Notes: generated from the sequence alone by a model not told the origin. A stretch of DNA of 64,000 bases from CAYJPV01 sp964396055 (GCA_964396055.1 CAYNDV010000003.1:19509-83508), one strand, 5' to 3'; shown: positions 46,992 to 54,444, counted from the stretch's first letter. Numbers and translations: made by a program.

Positions 46992-47567
46992 ATGGCCGCC
47001 CTGATTGAAGCAATCGCCCTGAAACGCAAGATGTTCTTCGAGTTCGAGAACGCGCCGTTCCACGTCCTCGACGTCGAGGTGTCGACCCCCACGGCGCGCG
47101 GCGGCCAGACGCTGGTGCGCCTGAAGATGCGGAACCTGCTGACGCGGGCGGTCTTCGACAAGACCTTCAAGGCCGGCGAGAAGTTCAAGGAACCCGACCT
47201 GTCGGTGGCTCAGGCCACGTACCTCTACACCGATGGCAGCGGGCATCACTTCATGGATCAGGAAACGTACGACACCCTCACGCTGAACGAGGACATGGTG
47301 GGTGACGACCGGTTCTTCCTGGTGGAGAACCTGCTGGTGCAGGTGCAGAAGTACAACGGCAACCCCATCGGCCTGCAGTTTCCCCCTCACGTCGAACTCA
47401 CCATCACCTACACCGAGCCCGGCACGCGCGGCGACACGGCCAGCGGCAGCGTGACGAAGGCGGCGACCCTCGAGACGGGCATGGAGATCCGCGTGCCGCT
47501 CTTCATCAAGGAAGGCGAGAAGGTGAAGGTGCACACCGAGACGCGCGAGTTCGCCGGACGGGCGTAG
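46992..47567 (+). CDS. efp: Elongation factor P-like protein
   Basis: 191 aa from ATG 46992. Three beta-barrel domains as in EF-P: KOW-like domain I (residues ~5-65), OB domain II (ATYLYTDGSGHHFMDQETYDTLTL is the typical YxYxDGxxxxFMDxExYEQ motif) and domain III (GLQFPPHVELTITYTEPGTRGDTASGSVTKAATLETGMEIRVPLFIKEGEKVKV). EF-P helps ribosomes through proline stretches. The domain I tip, PGKG in classical EF-P, reads TPTARGGQ here: no Lys, but an Arg, as in EF-P types that are rhamnosylated, and one residue longer. No modification gene lies nearby. A paralog with a different role is possible. Confidence 0.9.
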   Translation: MAALIEAIALKRKMFFEFENAPFHVLDVEVSTPTARGGQTLVRLKMRNLLTRAVFDKTFKAGEKFKEPDLSVAQATYLYTDGSGHHFMDQETYDTLTLNEDMVGDDRFFLVENLLVQVQKYNGNPIGLQFPPHVELTITYTEPGTRGDTASGSVTKAATLETGMEIRVPLFIKEGEKVKVHTETREFAGRA

Positions 47568-47660
47568 CTCGGTCACGCCGGGCGCCTTCGCGCGCGAGCA
47601 CGGCGCCGTGGTGATCCCGCTGGGAACCTCGGCCACGACGGTGGAACTGCGGGGGCGGTA

Positions 47661-47692
47661 GGGGCGTGGGACGTGGGGCGTGGGACGTGGGG
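47661..47692. repeat. GGGRCGTGG short tandem repeat
   Basis: Three to four units of GGG(A/G)CGTGG. Similar arrays occur at 49091-49108 (opposite strand) and 54368-54444. The 47568-47929 gap holds this, the AGAAGCA inverted repeat and little else. Confidence 0.8.
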
Positions 47693-47697
47693 TTCGT

Positions 47698-47787
47698 CAG
47701 AAGCAAGAAGCAGGAATCCAGAAGGAACAACTCGCCCGCTGACAGCGTGATCCCTTCTTGCTTCTTGCTTCCTGCTTCTTGCTTCTG
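47698..47787. repeat. AGAAGCA-rich inverted repeat (19-bp arms)
   Basis: Left arm 47698-47716 (CAGAAGCAAGAAGCAGGAA) and right arm 47769-47787, its exact reverse complement, 52 bp apart. The right half continues a CTTCTTG heptad repeat from 47751. Same unit recurs at 47901-47931 and 49035-49065. No ORF inside; MITE-like size, but no target-site duplication is evident. Confidence 0.75.
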
Positions 47788-47900
47788 TCCCGCACGCACG
47801 GGCGCGCCGGACATACGCCAGCGCGCCCGCTCCGCCCTCACCCGCTGCCAGTATCGTGCTGGGTTTCAGCTCGGCAGCGTTGTCAGCGTGACCGCGTGAT

Positions 47901-47931
47901 CCCTTCTTGCTTCTTGCTTCTTGCTTCTGTC
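47901..47931. repeat. CTTCTTG heptad repeat, second copy
   Basis: Four units of CTTCTTG ending CTTCTGTC, preceded by GCGTGATCC as at 47745. It runs directly into the stop codon (47930-47932, minus strand) of the PEGA protein gene. Confidence 0.8.
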
Positions 47932-48793
47932 AGTACCCGTAGTACCCCGCCCCATAGAGCTGGCCCCGGTACGGAATCACCTGTCCGGGCAGGACGTTCA
48001 CGTTGAAGCCGACCGGCTCGTAGCCGGGCGCGTAGAGCTCGATGCGGCGGTAGCCCGCGGCAATCGGCACCGGCTGGCCGCGGAAGTCGCCCGCCACGCC
48101 CACGTAAACACCGTCCACGAACACCTGCGTCTGGGGCGGATCCACCATGAACGCCATGCCGCCGTATGCGACGCCGACCCGCATCGGGTAGTGATACGTG
48201 AAGGGCGCCCGCCACCCGTAGCTGAAGTGGAAGCGGAACGGCGAGCCGGCGAACACCGAGATGCCCAGGCCGAACCGGATGTGGCTCCGCCACGCGTACG
48301 AGCCGTCGTAGCGGCCGCCGTAGTAACGGTAGTCGTTGCGTCCGTTGCCGTAGCGGCCGTCGTACCGGCTGTCATACCGGGAGTTGCCACGGTTCCGGTC
48401 GTCGTACCGGTTGTCATACCGATAGTCGCCGCGATTCCGCGTGTCGTACCGGTTGTCGTACCCGCCGCTGCGCCCGTCCCGGTTCACGCGCCAGTCGTCA
48501 CCGCTCCGGCCGCCGCGGCTGTTGCGATCGTCCTGGCGGCCCGCGTTCCACGACGGAGCGCTGGAGCGGTTGCCGTCGTTGCGCGCCTGGTCCGATCGAG
48601 GTTCGGAGCGGCGCACGGCGGTGCCGCTGCGCGTGCCGCGGTCCGAGCGGTCCTGCGAATCGGCCCGCGCGGCGCTCTCGTGCGAGCGGCGCCGGCTCTC
48701 CTGATCGGCGTCCTGCGCCCACGCGGCGGTGGCTCCGGTGATGGTGAGCACCGCCAGCATGGCTGCTGCTGTCGTGCTGTGTTGCCGTCTCAT
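47930..48793 (-). CDS. Secreted PEGA-domain protein with Arg/Asp/Tyr-rich linker
   Basis: 287 aa from ATG 48793. Signal peptide (MRRQHSTTAAAMLAVLTITGATAAWAQ). Residues ~28-165 are low-complexity and highly charged, with tandem YDNRYD/RNRGDYRYD/YDDRNRG units, probably disordered. A C-terminal region of about 110 residues contains a PEGA-like beta domain (TQVFVDGVYVGVAGDFRGQPVPIAAGYRRIELYAPGYEPVGFNVNVLPGQ). PEGA domains are found in surface-layer and envelope proteins. The stop codon abuts a CTTCTTG repeat. Role unknown, likely envelope-associated. Confidence 0.82.
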   Translation of the reverse strand: MRRQHSTTAAAMLAVLTITGATAAWAQDADQESRRRSHESAARADSQDRSDRGTRSGTAVRRSEPRSDQARNDGNRSSAPSWNAGRQDDRNSRGGRSGDDWRVNRDGRSGGYDNRYDTRNRGDYRYDNRYDDRNRGNSRYDSRYDGRYGNGRNDYRYYGGRYDGSYAWRSHIRFGLGISVFAGSPFRFHFSYGWRAPFTYHYPMRVGVAYGGMAFMVDPPQTQVFVDGVYVGVAGDFRGQPVPIAAGYRRIELYAPGYEPVGFNVNVLPGQVIPYRGQLYGAGYYGY

Positions 48794-49107
48794 GGTGACC
48801 CTCCGTGGCGCGCGGGACCACTCAGGGCAGGCGTCTGTCCCCGGGTCAGGGGGTGCAGCACCGCGCGTCACCATGGAGATAGCAACCTGCCTGCCAGATC
48901 CGGATCGCAAAAATCTGGCCTGATTTCCGCGATGCATGCGTCAGGGTGATGTTGGTGTCCTGAATTAGAGACGGTCGCGAGGGCCGGCACGGCCCGAGTT
49001 CCGGGCTTCGCGCTCCGCGCTTCGTGTATCGTGCCCCTTCTTGCTTCTTGATTCTTGCTTCTGACAATCCCCTACATCCCCTGCCCCAAGCCCCACGTCC
49101 CACGTCC
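48794..49107. other. Intergenic stretch with repeats
   Basis: 314 bp without a supportable gene. It holds a CTTCTTG array at 49035-49065 and a CCCACGTCCCACGTCCC array at 49091-49108. ORFs here are short and repeat-driven. No tRNA or clear promoter seen. Confidence 0.7.
49035..49065. repeat. CTTCTTG heptad repeat, third copy
   Basis: CCCTTCTTG then CTTCTTG, ATTCTTG and CTTCTGAC; same unit and orientation as 47901-47931, with one base change. Confidence 0.75.
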
Positions 49108-49108
49108 C
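49091..49108. repeat. CCCACGT short tandem repeat
   Basis: CCCCACGTCCCACGTCCC, reverse complement of the GGGACGTGG unit at 47661. Its last base is the first base of the stop codon of the Ada-AlkA gene. Confidence 0.7.
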
Positions 49109-50565
49109 TAAGAAGCCCCCCACAGCCACAGCGCCGCGTAGGCCCGCCACGGACGCCAGCGTTCGGCACGGGCGAGCAGTTCGGCTGCAGTGGGACGGCG
49201 GCCCGTGAGGCGTTCGACCGCGCGCAGCAGGCCGGCGTCGGCGGCCGGAAACGCGTCGGGTTCCTGGAGGGCGCGCATGGCGATGTACTGCGCGGTCCAT
49301 TCGCCGATGCCGGGCAGCGCTCGAAGCGCGCCCACCGTGGCGTCGAGGTCGCGGCCGGCAGCGAGGATATCGGGCCGCTTCGAGACCGCCGCGGCGAGCG
49401 CCTGGATGGCGGCCTTGCGCGCCCCGGGCATGCGCAGCGCGGCCAGATCGGCGCGCGCCAGCCGGTCCGCCGACGGGAAGACGTGTGTGAGGCCTTGTAC
49501 CGGCGACGCGTGGGCAGCCACAGGCGCGCCGTAGGAGGCAACCAGTTGTCCGGCCAGTTTCACCGCAGCCGCCACAGAGACCTGCTGGCCCAGGATAGCT
49601 CGCACGGCGAGCTCGAACGGATCCCATGCGCCGGGCACACGCCGCCCCGGCCGCGCAGCCACGAGCGGCGCCAGCAGGGAGTCTTCGCCGAGGTGGCTGG
49701 CGATCGCGTCGGGGTCCGCCGCGAGGTCGAAGACGCGCCGCAGCCGGGCCACGACGAGCGGAAGCGCCGAGACGACCGGGAACAACACGGAGGCCTCCAG
49801 TGCGTGACCGGCAACAGGCCGCACGGACACGACGCCGTGCCGGCCGTCCATGGCAAACGTTCTCGCGTACGTGTCGCCGTGCACCGCCTCGACGCCGGGG
49901 ATCGCGCGCGCCGCCAGGAAAGATCGGATGCCGTCCCAGTCGCAGGGCGGCCGGTACCGCAGCCGCACCGAGATGCCCCCGCCCGGTTCGGCGTGTTCCG
50001 TCGTCTGTGCAGTGGCGCGCAGCGCGCTCGGCGGCCGGCCGAACAGATCGTGAAACGCCTCGTTGAACCGCCGCACGCTGCTGTAGCCGGAGGCCAGGGC
50101 CACCTGGGTCATCGGCAGCGTGGTGTCGTGTATCAGCTGTTTGGCCAGGTGCACGCGGCGCGCCTGGGCCACGGCCACCGGCGTGGCGCCGAGGTGGCGG
50201 AGGAACAGGCGTCGCAGTTGTCGGTCGCCAACGCCGAGCCGCGCGGCCAGCGCGTCGACGTTGCCGTCGTCGAGCGCGCCGGCCTCGATGAGCGGCAGCG
50301 CGCGGGCAATCGTATTCGAGGTGCCGCGCCAGGCATTCAGGTCGGGCGCCGTTTCGGGTCGGCACCGCAGGCACGGCCGGAAGCCGGCGGTCTGCGCGGC
50401 GGCGGCCGAGGGGTAGAACGTTACGCGGTCGCGCCTCGGCGTGCGCGACGGACAGATGGGGCGGCAGTAGATGCCGGTGCTGCTGACGCCGACGAAGAAA
50501 CGTCCGTCGAACCGGGGATCGCGGGTGCGCAGCGCGCGGTAGCACGCGTCGGAAGCAAGGTCCAT
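49108..50565 (-). CDS. alkA: Ada-AraC-AlkA fusion: alkylation sensor and DNA-3-methyladenine glycosylase II
   Basis: 485 aa. Residues 1-75: Ada N-terminal zinc domain with GIYCRPICPSR and RPCLRCRP (Cys34, 38, 65, 68), which takes a methyl group from DNA phosphotriesters. Residues ~85-185: AraC-type HTH (RQLRRLFLRHLGATPVAVAQARRVHLAKQLI ... VALASGYSSVRRFNEAF). Residues ~200-485: AlkA N-terminal domain and HhH-GPD glycosylase (ILGQQVSVAAAVKLAGQL, LPGIGEWTAQYIAMRAL, Asp in AADAGLLRA). One protein thus senses alkylation and excises 3-methyladenine. Divergent from ogt across a region with a 13-bp-arm inverted repeat. Confidence 0.95.
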   Translation of the reverse strand: MDLASDACYRALRTRDPRFDGRFFVGVSSTGIYCRPICPSRTPRRDRVTFYPSAAAAQTAGFRPCLRCRPETAPDLNAWRGTSNTIARALPLIEAGALDDGNVDALAARLGVGDRQLRRLFLRHLGATPVAVAQARRVHLAKQLIHDTTLPMTQVALASGYSSVRRFNEAFHDLFGRPPSALRATAQTTEHAEPGGGISVRLRYRPPCDWDGIRSFLAARAIPGVEAVHGDTYARTFAMDGRHGVVSVRPVAGHALEASVLFPVVSALPLVVARLRRVFDLAADPDAIASHLGEDSLLAPLVAARPGRRVPGAWDPFELAVRAILGQQVSVAAAVKLAGQLVASYGAPVAAHASPVQGLTHVFPSADRLARADLAALRMPGARKAAIQALAAAVSKRPDILAAGRDLDATVGALRALPGIGEWTAQYIAMRALQEPDAFPAADAGLLRAVERLTGRRPTAAELLARAERWRPWRAYAALWLWGAS

Positions 50566-50600
50566 GTCGTCATGCTGACGCGGGGAGCCCGGGCTGTCTA

Positions 50601-50649
50601 GCGGTTTTCGGACATGCTGGTGAGTTTGGCCGACAGGTCCGAAAACCGC
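50601..50649. promoter_or_regulatory. Long inverted repeat between Ada-AlkA and ogt, operator candidate
   Basis: GCGGTTTTCGGAC (50601-50613) and its exact reverse complement (50637-50649) around 23 bp. It starts 35 bp upstream of the Ada-AlkA start. The symmetric GTCCGAAAACCGC half-sites about three helical turns apart could be bound by the AraC domain of the fusion protein (inference). Confidence 0.5.
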
Positions 50650-50688
50650 GAGCGATTACCCAGCGCACCTGTCACGATCTTCCGTGGC

Positions 50689-50747
50689 GTCCGGCCTTGA
50701 ACCGGACGTCGCCCGTTCCTTCGTGGCGTCCGGCTTCAGCCGGACGC
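50689..50747. repeat. Two tandem GCGTCCGG hairpins (family C)
   Basis: First: GTCCGG (50689) with CCGGAC (50702-50707). Second: GCGTCCGGCT-TC-AGCCGGACGC at 50726-50747, perfect 10-bp arms. Both are preceded by CGTGG. A related hairpin, GCGGGGCT-TC-AGCCCCGC, lies at 54466-54483. Placed just upstream of ogt's ribosome site. Confidence 0.75.
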
Positions 50748-50767
50748 GACTTTCCCGAGGAGGCTCC

Positions 50768-51388
50768 ATGCCGTTCGTGCTCCCGTTGTTTTGCGAACGT
50801 CTCTCCACTCCGGCGGGTCCCTTACTCGTGATCACCGACGACTCCGGCGCGTTGCGTGCGGTCGAATGGGAAGACCACGAACCACGCCTGCGACGCCTGC
50901 TGGATCGGCACTACGGGCGGCGCGGATACCTCCTGTCCGGGCATCCGGCCTCGGCTGAGTCCGGCGCGCTGCGGACCGGGGCGCTCGGAGCAGGCCCGGT
51001 CAGCGCGGCGCCGGCCTTGTCTGCGGCCGCGCGCGCGTTGACCGCGTACTTCTCGGGTGATCTGCACGCGGTCGACGCCCTGCCCGTGACCACGGGCGGC
51101 AGTCCGTTTCAGCAGTCCGTGTGGGCTGCACTGAGGACCATTCCGGCGGGTCGCACGACGACGTACGGCGAGTTAGCGGCTGCGATCGGCCGGCCTGACG
51201 CCGCCCGCGCCGTCGGGGCCGCCAACGGCGCCAATCCGGTGTCCATCGTCGTCCCATGTCACCGGGTGGTGGGCGCAGGCGGTTCGCTCACGGGCTACGC
51301 CGGCGGCCTGGAACGCAAGCGCTGGCTGCTCGCCCACGAAAAAGGGGCCAGGCCCCTTTTCAGAGACGCGGCCGAAGCGCGTCGATGA
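50768..51388 (+). CDS. ogt: Methylated-DNA-protein cysteine methyltransferase
   Basis: 206 aa from ATG 50768 with GAGGAGG upstream; an in-frame upstream start at 50684 would run through the hairpin repeats and is rejected. Suicide acceptor motif VVPCHRVVGAGGSLTGYAGGLERKRWLL, HTH segment SPFQQSVWAALRTIPAGRTTTYGELAAAIG and the Asn hinge VGAANGANPVSIV. Transfers methyl from O6-methylguanine to Cys. The N-terminal half has an unusually long insertion (residues ~45-95) before ALTAYFSGD. The C-terminus KGARPLF is read from a family B palindrome. Confidence 0.94.
   Translation: MPFVLPLFCERLSTPAGPLLVITDDSGALRAVEWEDHEPRLRRLLDRHYGRRGYLLSGHPASAESGALRTGALGAGPVSAAPALSAAARALTAYFSGDLHAVDALPVTTGGSPFQQSVWAALRTIPAGRTTTYGELAAAIGRPDAARAVGAANGANPVSIVVPCHRVVGAGGSLTGYAGGLERKRWLLAHEKGARPLFRDAAEARR
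51340..51360. repeat. 21-bp palindrome family B, copy 2
   Basis: Same arms as copy 1 (AAAAGGGGCC and GGCCCCTTTT) with central A, i.e. its exact reverse complement. It lies inside the ogt reading frame and encodes KGARPLF near the C-terminus. Confidence 0.9.
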
Positions 51389-51392
51389 GCGA

Positions 51393-52061
51393 TCAGTGCT
51401 TCGCGAGCGCCGCGAGCAGGCGGGCGGCCGATTCGGGGGCCTTGGCTTCGCCGTTCAGGATCTTCCGGTTCGACGTGGCCTGGCCGTACATCGCGTCGTT
51501 GGCGTCGCCGTCCTCGCGCAGCGTCGATCCCTCGAGCGCCACGCCGGCAAACACGCCGCGCGACCGCGAGTAGCCGAGGATCTCGGCCGTCATCAACGCG
51601 TCGGTCTTGGCCTCGGCCGATCGCCCGAGGGGCCCGGCGGCGACGCTCGCGTCGGCGCCGAGCGTGAACCTGCTCGACAGGAGCTTGTCCATACCCTTGC
51701 GGTTCATCACGAGCATCACGACGTCGGTGGCGCTGCCGCCGATCTGGAAGCCGATGCTGCCGCCTTCGACGCGGACGCCGGCCGGCGCCGACCAGCCGGT
51801 GGCGGTACGGCACACGGCGAACCCGCGTCCGTATTCGCCGCCCAGGCCGAACGCCGCCTTCTTCAGCGAGGGAATGACGATGACGCACTGGGCCTTGCCG
51901 AAGAGGCTGGCCGGAATACCCTGTTCAGGAATGGCGACGAGGTCGTTCACCACGTCAGCGGCGTCGTTCAGGCGGTCGCGTGTGTTGGCCGTCGCAGCCG
52001 GCGGCCACACGGCCAGACCAATGGCACAAGCCAGGGCCGCGACTCCGGTCCATCTCGACAT
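51393..52061 (-). CDS. SYLF/YSC84-domain lipid-binding protein, secreted
   Basis: 222 aa from ATG 52061 (GGAGG, 5-nt spacer; the ATG at 52073 has none). Signal peptide (GVAALACAIGLAVWPPAATA). Classic SYLF pattern: IPEQGIPASLFGKAQCVIVIPSLKKAAFGLGGEYGRGFAVCR, APAGVRVEGGSIGFQIGGSATDVVMLVMNRKGMDKLLSSRFTLGADASVAAGPLGR, YSRSRGVFAGVALEGSTLREDGDAN. The domain binds phosphoinositide-type lipids in eukaryotes; bacterial members are periplasmic or outer-membrane associated and poorly understood. Convergent with ogt. Confidence 0.92.
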   Translation of the reverse strand: MSRWTGVAALACAIGLAVWPPAATANTRDRLNDAADVVNDLVAIPEQGIPASLFGKAQCVIVIPSLKKAAFGLGGEYGRGFAVCRTATGWSAPAGVRVEGGSIGFQIGGSATDVVMLVMNRKGMDKLLSSRFTLGADASVAAGPLGRSAEAKTDALMTAEILGYSRSRGVFAGVALEGSTLREDGDANDAMYGQATSNRKILNGEAKAPESAARLLAALAKH

Positions 52062-52097
52062 GAATGCCTCCACTTCGAGTATGCACCGAGTCGCCGC

Positions 52098-52118
52098 AAA
52101 TCAATCCGGGATTGATTT
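52098..52118. repeat. 21-bp palindrome family A, copy 4
   Basis: Arms AAATCAATCC and GGATTGATTT around G. Overlaps the 3' end of the methyltransferase gene and encodes its terminal KSIPD and TGA stop. Confidence 0.9.
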
Positions 52119-52784
52119 GCGCGGCGCGGGGGCCGCCAGGAGCAGCCGGTTCCTGGGGGTGATCTCGGCCGGGATCGTCTGCGTCCACACTTCGTAGCCG
52201 CGCGCGCGGACGCGGCCGGCGCGCACGACGTCGATGGCCAGCGGGCCGTCGAGCCAGCCGGTCAGGGCGCCGGTGTCGCTGCGGTGCACGTCGTGGCAGC
52301 ACGGCAGCACGGCGACCCGGGCGCCTGCCGCCATCGCGCGATCGAGTACTTCGTCCGTCAGGCCGCCGCACGCGTGGCTCGACACCACCACGTCGGTCGG
52401 CTCCAGCGTGACCTCTGCCAGGGGCGCCACCGCGTGGCTGATGCGTCCTGCCAGGCGGGGCCACTCGCCCACCACTGCCTCGGCGAGTCTCTCACTCGAC
52501 GGCGGCACCTGCGTATCGACGACGAGCGCCGAGGGCGAAGAGTTGTCGAGGATGAGCATCACGTGGCCGAGCAGGCCGTGGCCGCCGCCGACGTCGACGA
52601 CGCGGCCGCCGCGGAAGATCCGCCGGACGCGACGGGCCATCTCCCAGGCTTCGTAAAGTTCCTTGCGCGGCAGGCACCCGGCGCGGCAGACCGCGCGGGC
52701 AACGCGGTCGAACAGGGTGGTGCCGGCGAACCGGCCTAGGTCGTGGCTGGTGAGGCGCGCCTTGGACGAATGGGAGAAGGCCAC
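52101..52784 (-). CDS. Class I SAM-dependent methyltransferase (METTL25/RRNAD1-like)
   Basis: 227 aa. SAM site RVVDVGGGHGLLGHVML, a second motif DVVVSSHACGGLTDEVLDRAM and late VAVLPCCHDV. The HACG.L and LPCC motifs are shared with METTL25/RRNAD1-type methyltransferases. Substrate unknown. The last five residues and stop come from a family A palindrome, so the original C-terminus may have been different. Third gene of a likely operon after the Smr and PI-PLC-like genes (12-bp gap). Confidence 0.8.
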   Translation of the reverse strand: MAFSHSSKARLTSHDLGRFAGTTLFDRVARAVCRAGCLPRKELYEAWEMARRVRRIFRGGRVVDVGGGHGLLGHVMLILDNSSPSALVVDTQVPPSSERLAEAVVGEWPRLAGRISHAVAPLAEVTLEPTDVVVSSHACGGLTDEVLDRAMAAGARVAVLPCCHDVHRSDTGALTGWLDGPLAIDVVRAGRVRARGYEVWTQTIPAEITPRNRLLLAAPAPRKSIPD

Positions 52785-52796
52785 GTGCGGAGTGTA

Positions 52797-53828
52797 TTAC
52801 TGTCGCACGGTCCGTGCGAACGCTTCGTACTGATCGGTGGCCACGAAGTCGACGCCGGCGCGGCGCGCGGCATCCCAGCGCACGGCTGCCGCCTCGAGGG
52901 ATCCGAAGTTGTAGGAATCCGACCAGCCACGGCTCTCCGCGGGCGCGTGCCCGTTGAGCGTGTAGAACCGAATCCACAGGCCGAGGTCGTGGGCGCGGGC
53001 CACGAGGGCGGCCAGGCGGGCGGCGTCGGCGTCGGTCCACGCGCCGGCTTCGTCCGGTCCCCCGCGTTCGACGGCGGCCCACGGGAAGTTGGCCCAACGC
53101 CGGTAGTCTGTCACGCCGGAGGGGATCAGCCGCCTGACTGGAAGTTCGTGCACGCGTTTCTTCGTGTCGTCGTCCAGGTCGGGTGGCGGCACGGTTCCGA
53201 AGATCCGTAAGGTCGCGCCTGCGGGCAGGCGCTCGAAGAAGTCGCGCTCCTGTCCCTCGCCGCTTTCGGTCAGGACGAGCAGCGGGCCGACCCGAAGCGG
53301 CGACGGCAGGCCCGGCCGCCCGAGTTTGACGGCGGTCGTCAGGTAGCGCTCGTAGCGGCCCAGCAGGTCCCAGACCGCCAGGTGGTGCTCGCGTTCGTTG
53401 GTCTTGAAGTCGAACGACACGACCACGCGGGGCCACGTGCCGGGCTCGTTCTCGGCGAGGGCGCGATCGAGCAGCGGTTGCACGCGCTGGAAGAAGTGTG
53501 CGTCGAGTGTCGGCTCGTCGCCGGTCGCCGGGGTCTCGTGCGCCACCACCACCCTGCCGCCAGCACCGGAGTTCCCTCTAGCGGGGGGCACCCAGACCAG
53601 GTCCTGTTCGATCGCGATCCAGGGCAGTTCCGTGCCGAGGGCGCGGTCCAGGCGGTCGCGCCACGCGCCGGCTTCCGGATAGCAATTGTGCGCGTGCAAC
53701 CACATGCGCGCGCCGGGGGCCAGCGGATCCGCCGGCGTCGATGCGCCCTGCCGGACCGCCGGCATGGAGGGGGACATGGCCAGCCAGGCGAGCAGCAGCG
53801 CGAGCACTCGAATCGACAACGTCTCCAC
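52797..53828 (-). CDS. Secreted PI-PLC/GDPD-like TIM-barrel protein
   Basis: 343 aa. Signal peptide (RVLALLLAWLAMSPSMPAVRQ). Mature part begins MWLHAHNCYPEAGAWRDRLDRAL and has ELPWIAIEQDLVW, RVVVSFDFKTNE and a last strand GLWIRFYTLNG, matching the phosphatidylinositol-phospholipase C/glycerophosphodiesterase barrel, with His in HAHNCYP and Glu-Asp in IEQD as likely active-site residues. Probably a periplasmic phosphodiesterase, possibly a non-catalytic relative. Its start is 2 bp after the Smr gene's stop. Confidence 0.75.
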   Translation of the reverse strand: METLSIRVLALLLAWLAMSPSMPAVRQGASTPADPLAPGARMWLHAHNCYPEAGAWRDRLDRALGTELPWIAIEQDLVWVPPARGNSGAGGRVVVAHETPATGDEPTLDAHFFQRVQPLLDRALAENEPGTWPRVVVSFDFKTNEREHHLAVWDLLGRYERYLTTAVKLGRPGLPSPLRVGPLLVLTESGEGQERDFFERLPAGATLRIFGTVPPPDLDDDTKKRVHELPVRRLIPSGVTDYRRWANFPWAAVERGGPDEAGAWTDADAARLAALVARAHDLGLWIRFYTLNGHAPAESRGWSDSYNFGSLEAAAVRWDAARRAGVDFVATDQYEAFARTVRQ

Positions 53829-53830
53829 CT

Positions 53831-54322
53831 TCAGAAGTAGGCCACGGTCACGCCCGGGTTCTTCTCGTCCTGGGCGGCGAGCGTCACTGCGGGTGTCTCT
53901 GTCAGGAACTTCCGGACGGCGGCGCGCAGTTTGCCCCCGCTGATGCCATGGATGATGGAGACCTGGGTCAGCCCCGCGCGGATCGCGCGGTCGAGGAACG
54001 GACCGAGGGCTGCCAGTGCCTCGGGCACGGTCATGCCGTGGAGGTCGATCGATTGGAGCCGGTCCGTGGCTGCGGCTGACGCACGGGCGAGGGCATCAGC
54101 GGCAGCGTCAGCGGTGGCCCTGGCGGCGGTCTGTGCGGCCGCTTCGCGTTCCCGTTTCTGTTCTTTCTTCGAGTGCGAGATGGTCTCCAGTTCATCCTCG
54201 CGGCACACCATCGTCATTGCGCCGACGACGACGCGGTAGCGGCCGCCCGGAAGGACCTCGAGCACGCGACCGTGCTTGCGGAGGCGGACGACGCCGACGG
54301 CGGAGCCGGAGAGGAAGGGCAT
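53831..54322 (-). CDS. Stand-alone Smr-domain protein (MutS2 C-terminus-like)
   Basis: 163 aa from ATG 54322. N-terminal KOW/tudor-like strand region (GSAVGVVRLRKHGRVLEVLPGGRYRVVVGAMTMVCREDELE), a Lys/Glu then Ala-rich helix (residues ~50-88), and a Smr domain with LQSIDLHGMTVPEALAALGPFLDRAI and VSIIHGISGGKLRAAVRKFL. This is the C-terminal third of MutS2 without its mismatch-recognition and ATPase domains. Smr domains are nucleases acting on DNA or RNA, including collided-ribosome mRNAs. First gene of the three-gene minus-strand unit. Confidence 0.88.
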   Translation of the reverse strand: MPFLSGSAVGVVRLRKHGRVLEVLPGGRYRVVVGAMTMVCREDELETISHSKKEQKREREAAAQTAARATADAAADALARASAAATDRLQSIDLHGMTVPEALAALGPFLDRAIRAGLTQVSIIHGISGGKLRAAVRKFLTETPAVTLAAQDEKNPGVTVAYF

Positions 54323-54367
54323 GGCTTCATGGTGCCGCCTGGGGGCGTTGGGAATCAACAGGGGGCT

Positions 54368-54444
54368 CGGGACGTGGGACGTGGGGCATGGGGCATGGGG
54401 CATGGGAGGGACAAGGGGCATGGGGCGTGGGGCATGGGGCATGG
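54368..54444. repeat. GGGRCGTGG/GGGCATG tandem array
   Basis: About ten degenerate heptads: GGGACGTG, GGGGCATG, GGGGCGTG. Same family as 47661-47692. Confidence 0.8.

Noticed and set aside
47661..47931. Possible CRISPR array
   Set aside because: Units are 7-9 bp, contiguous or inverted, with no uniform spacers and no cas genes.
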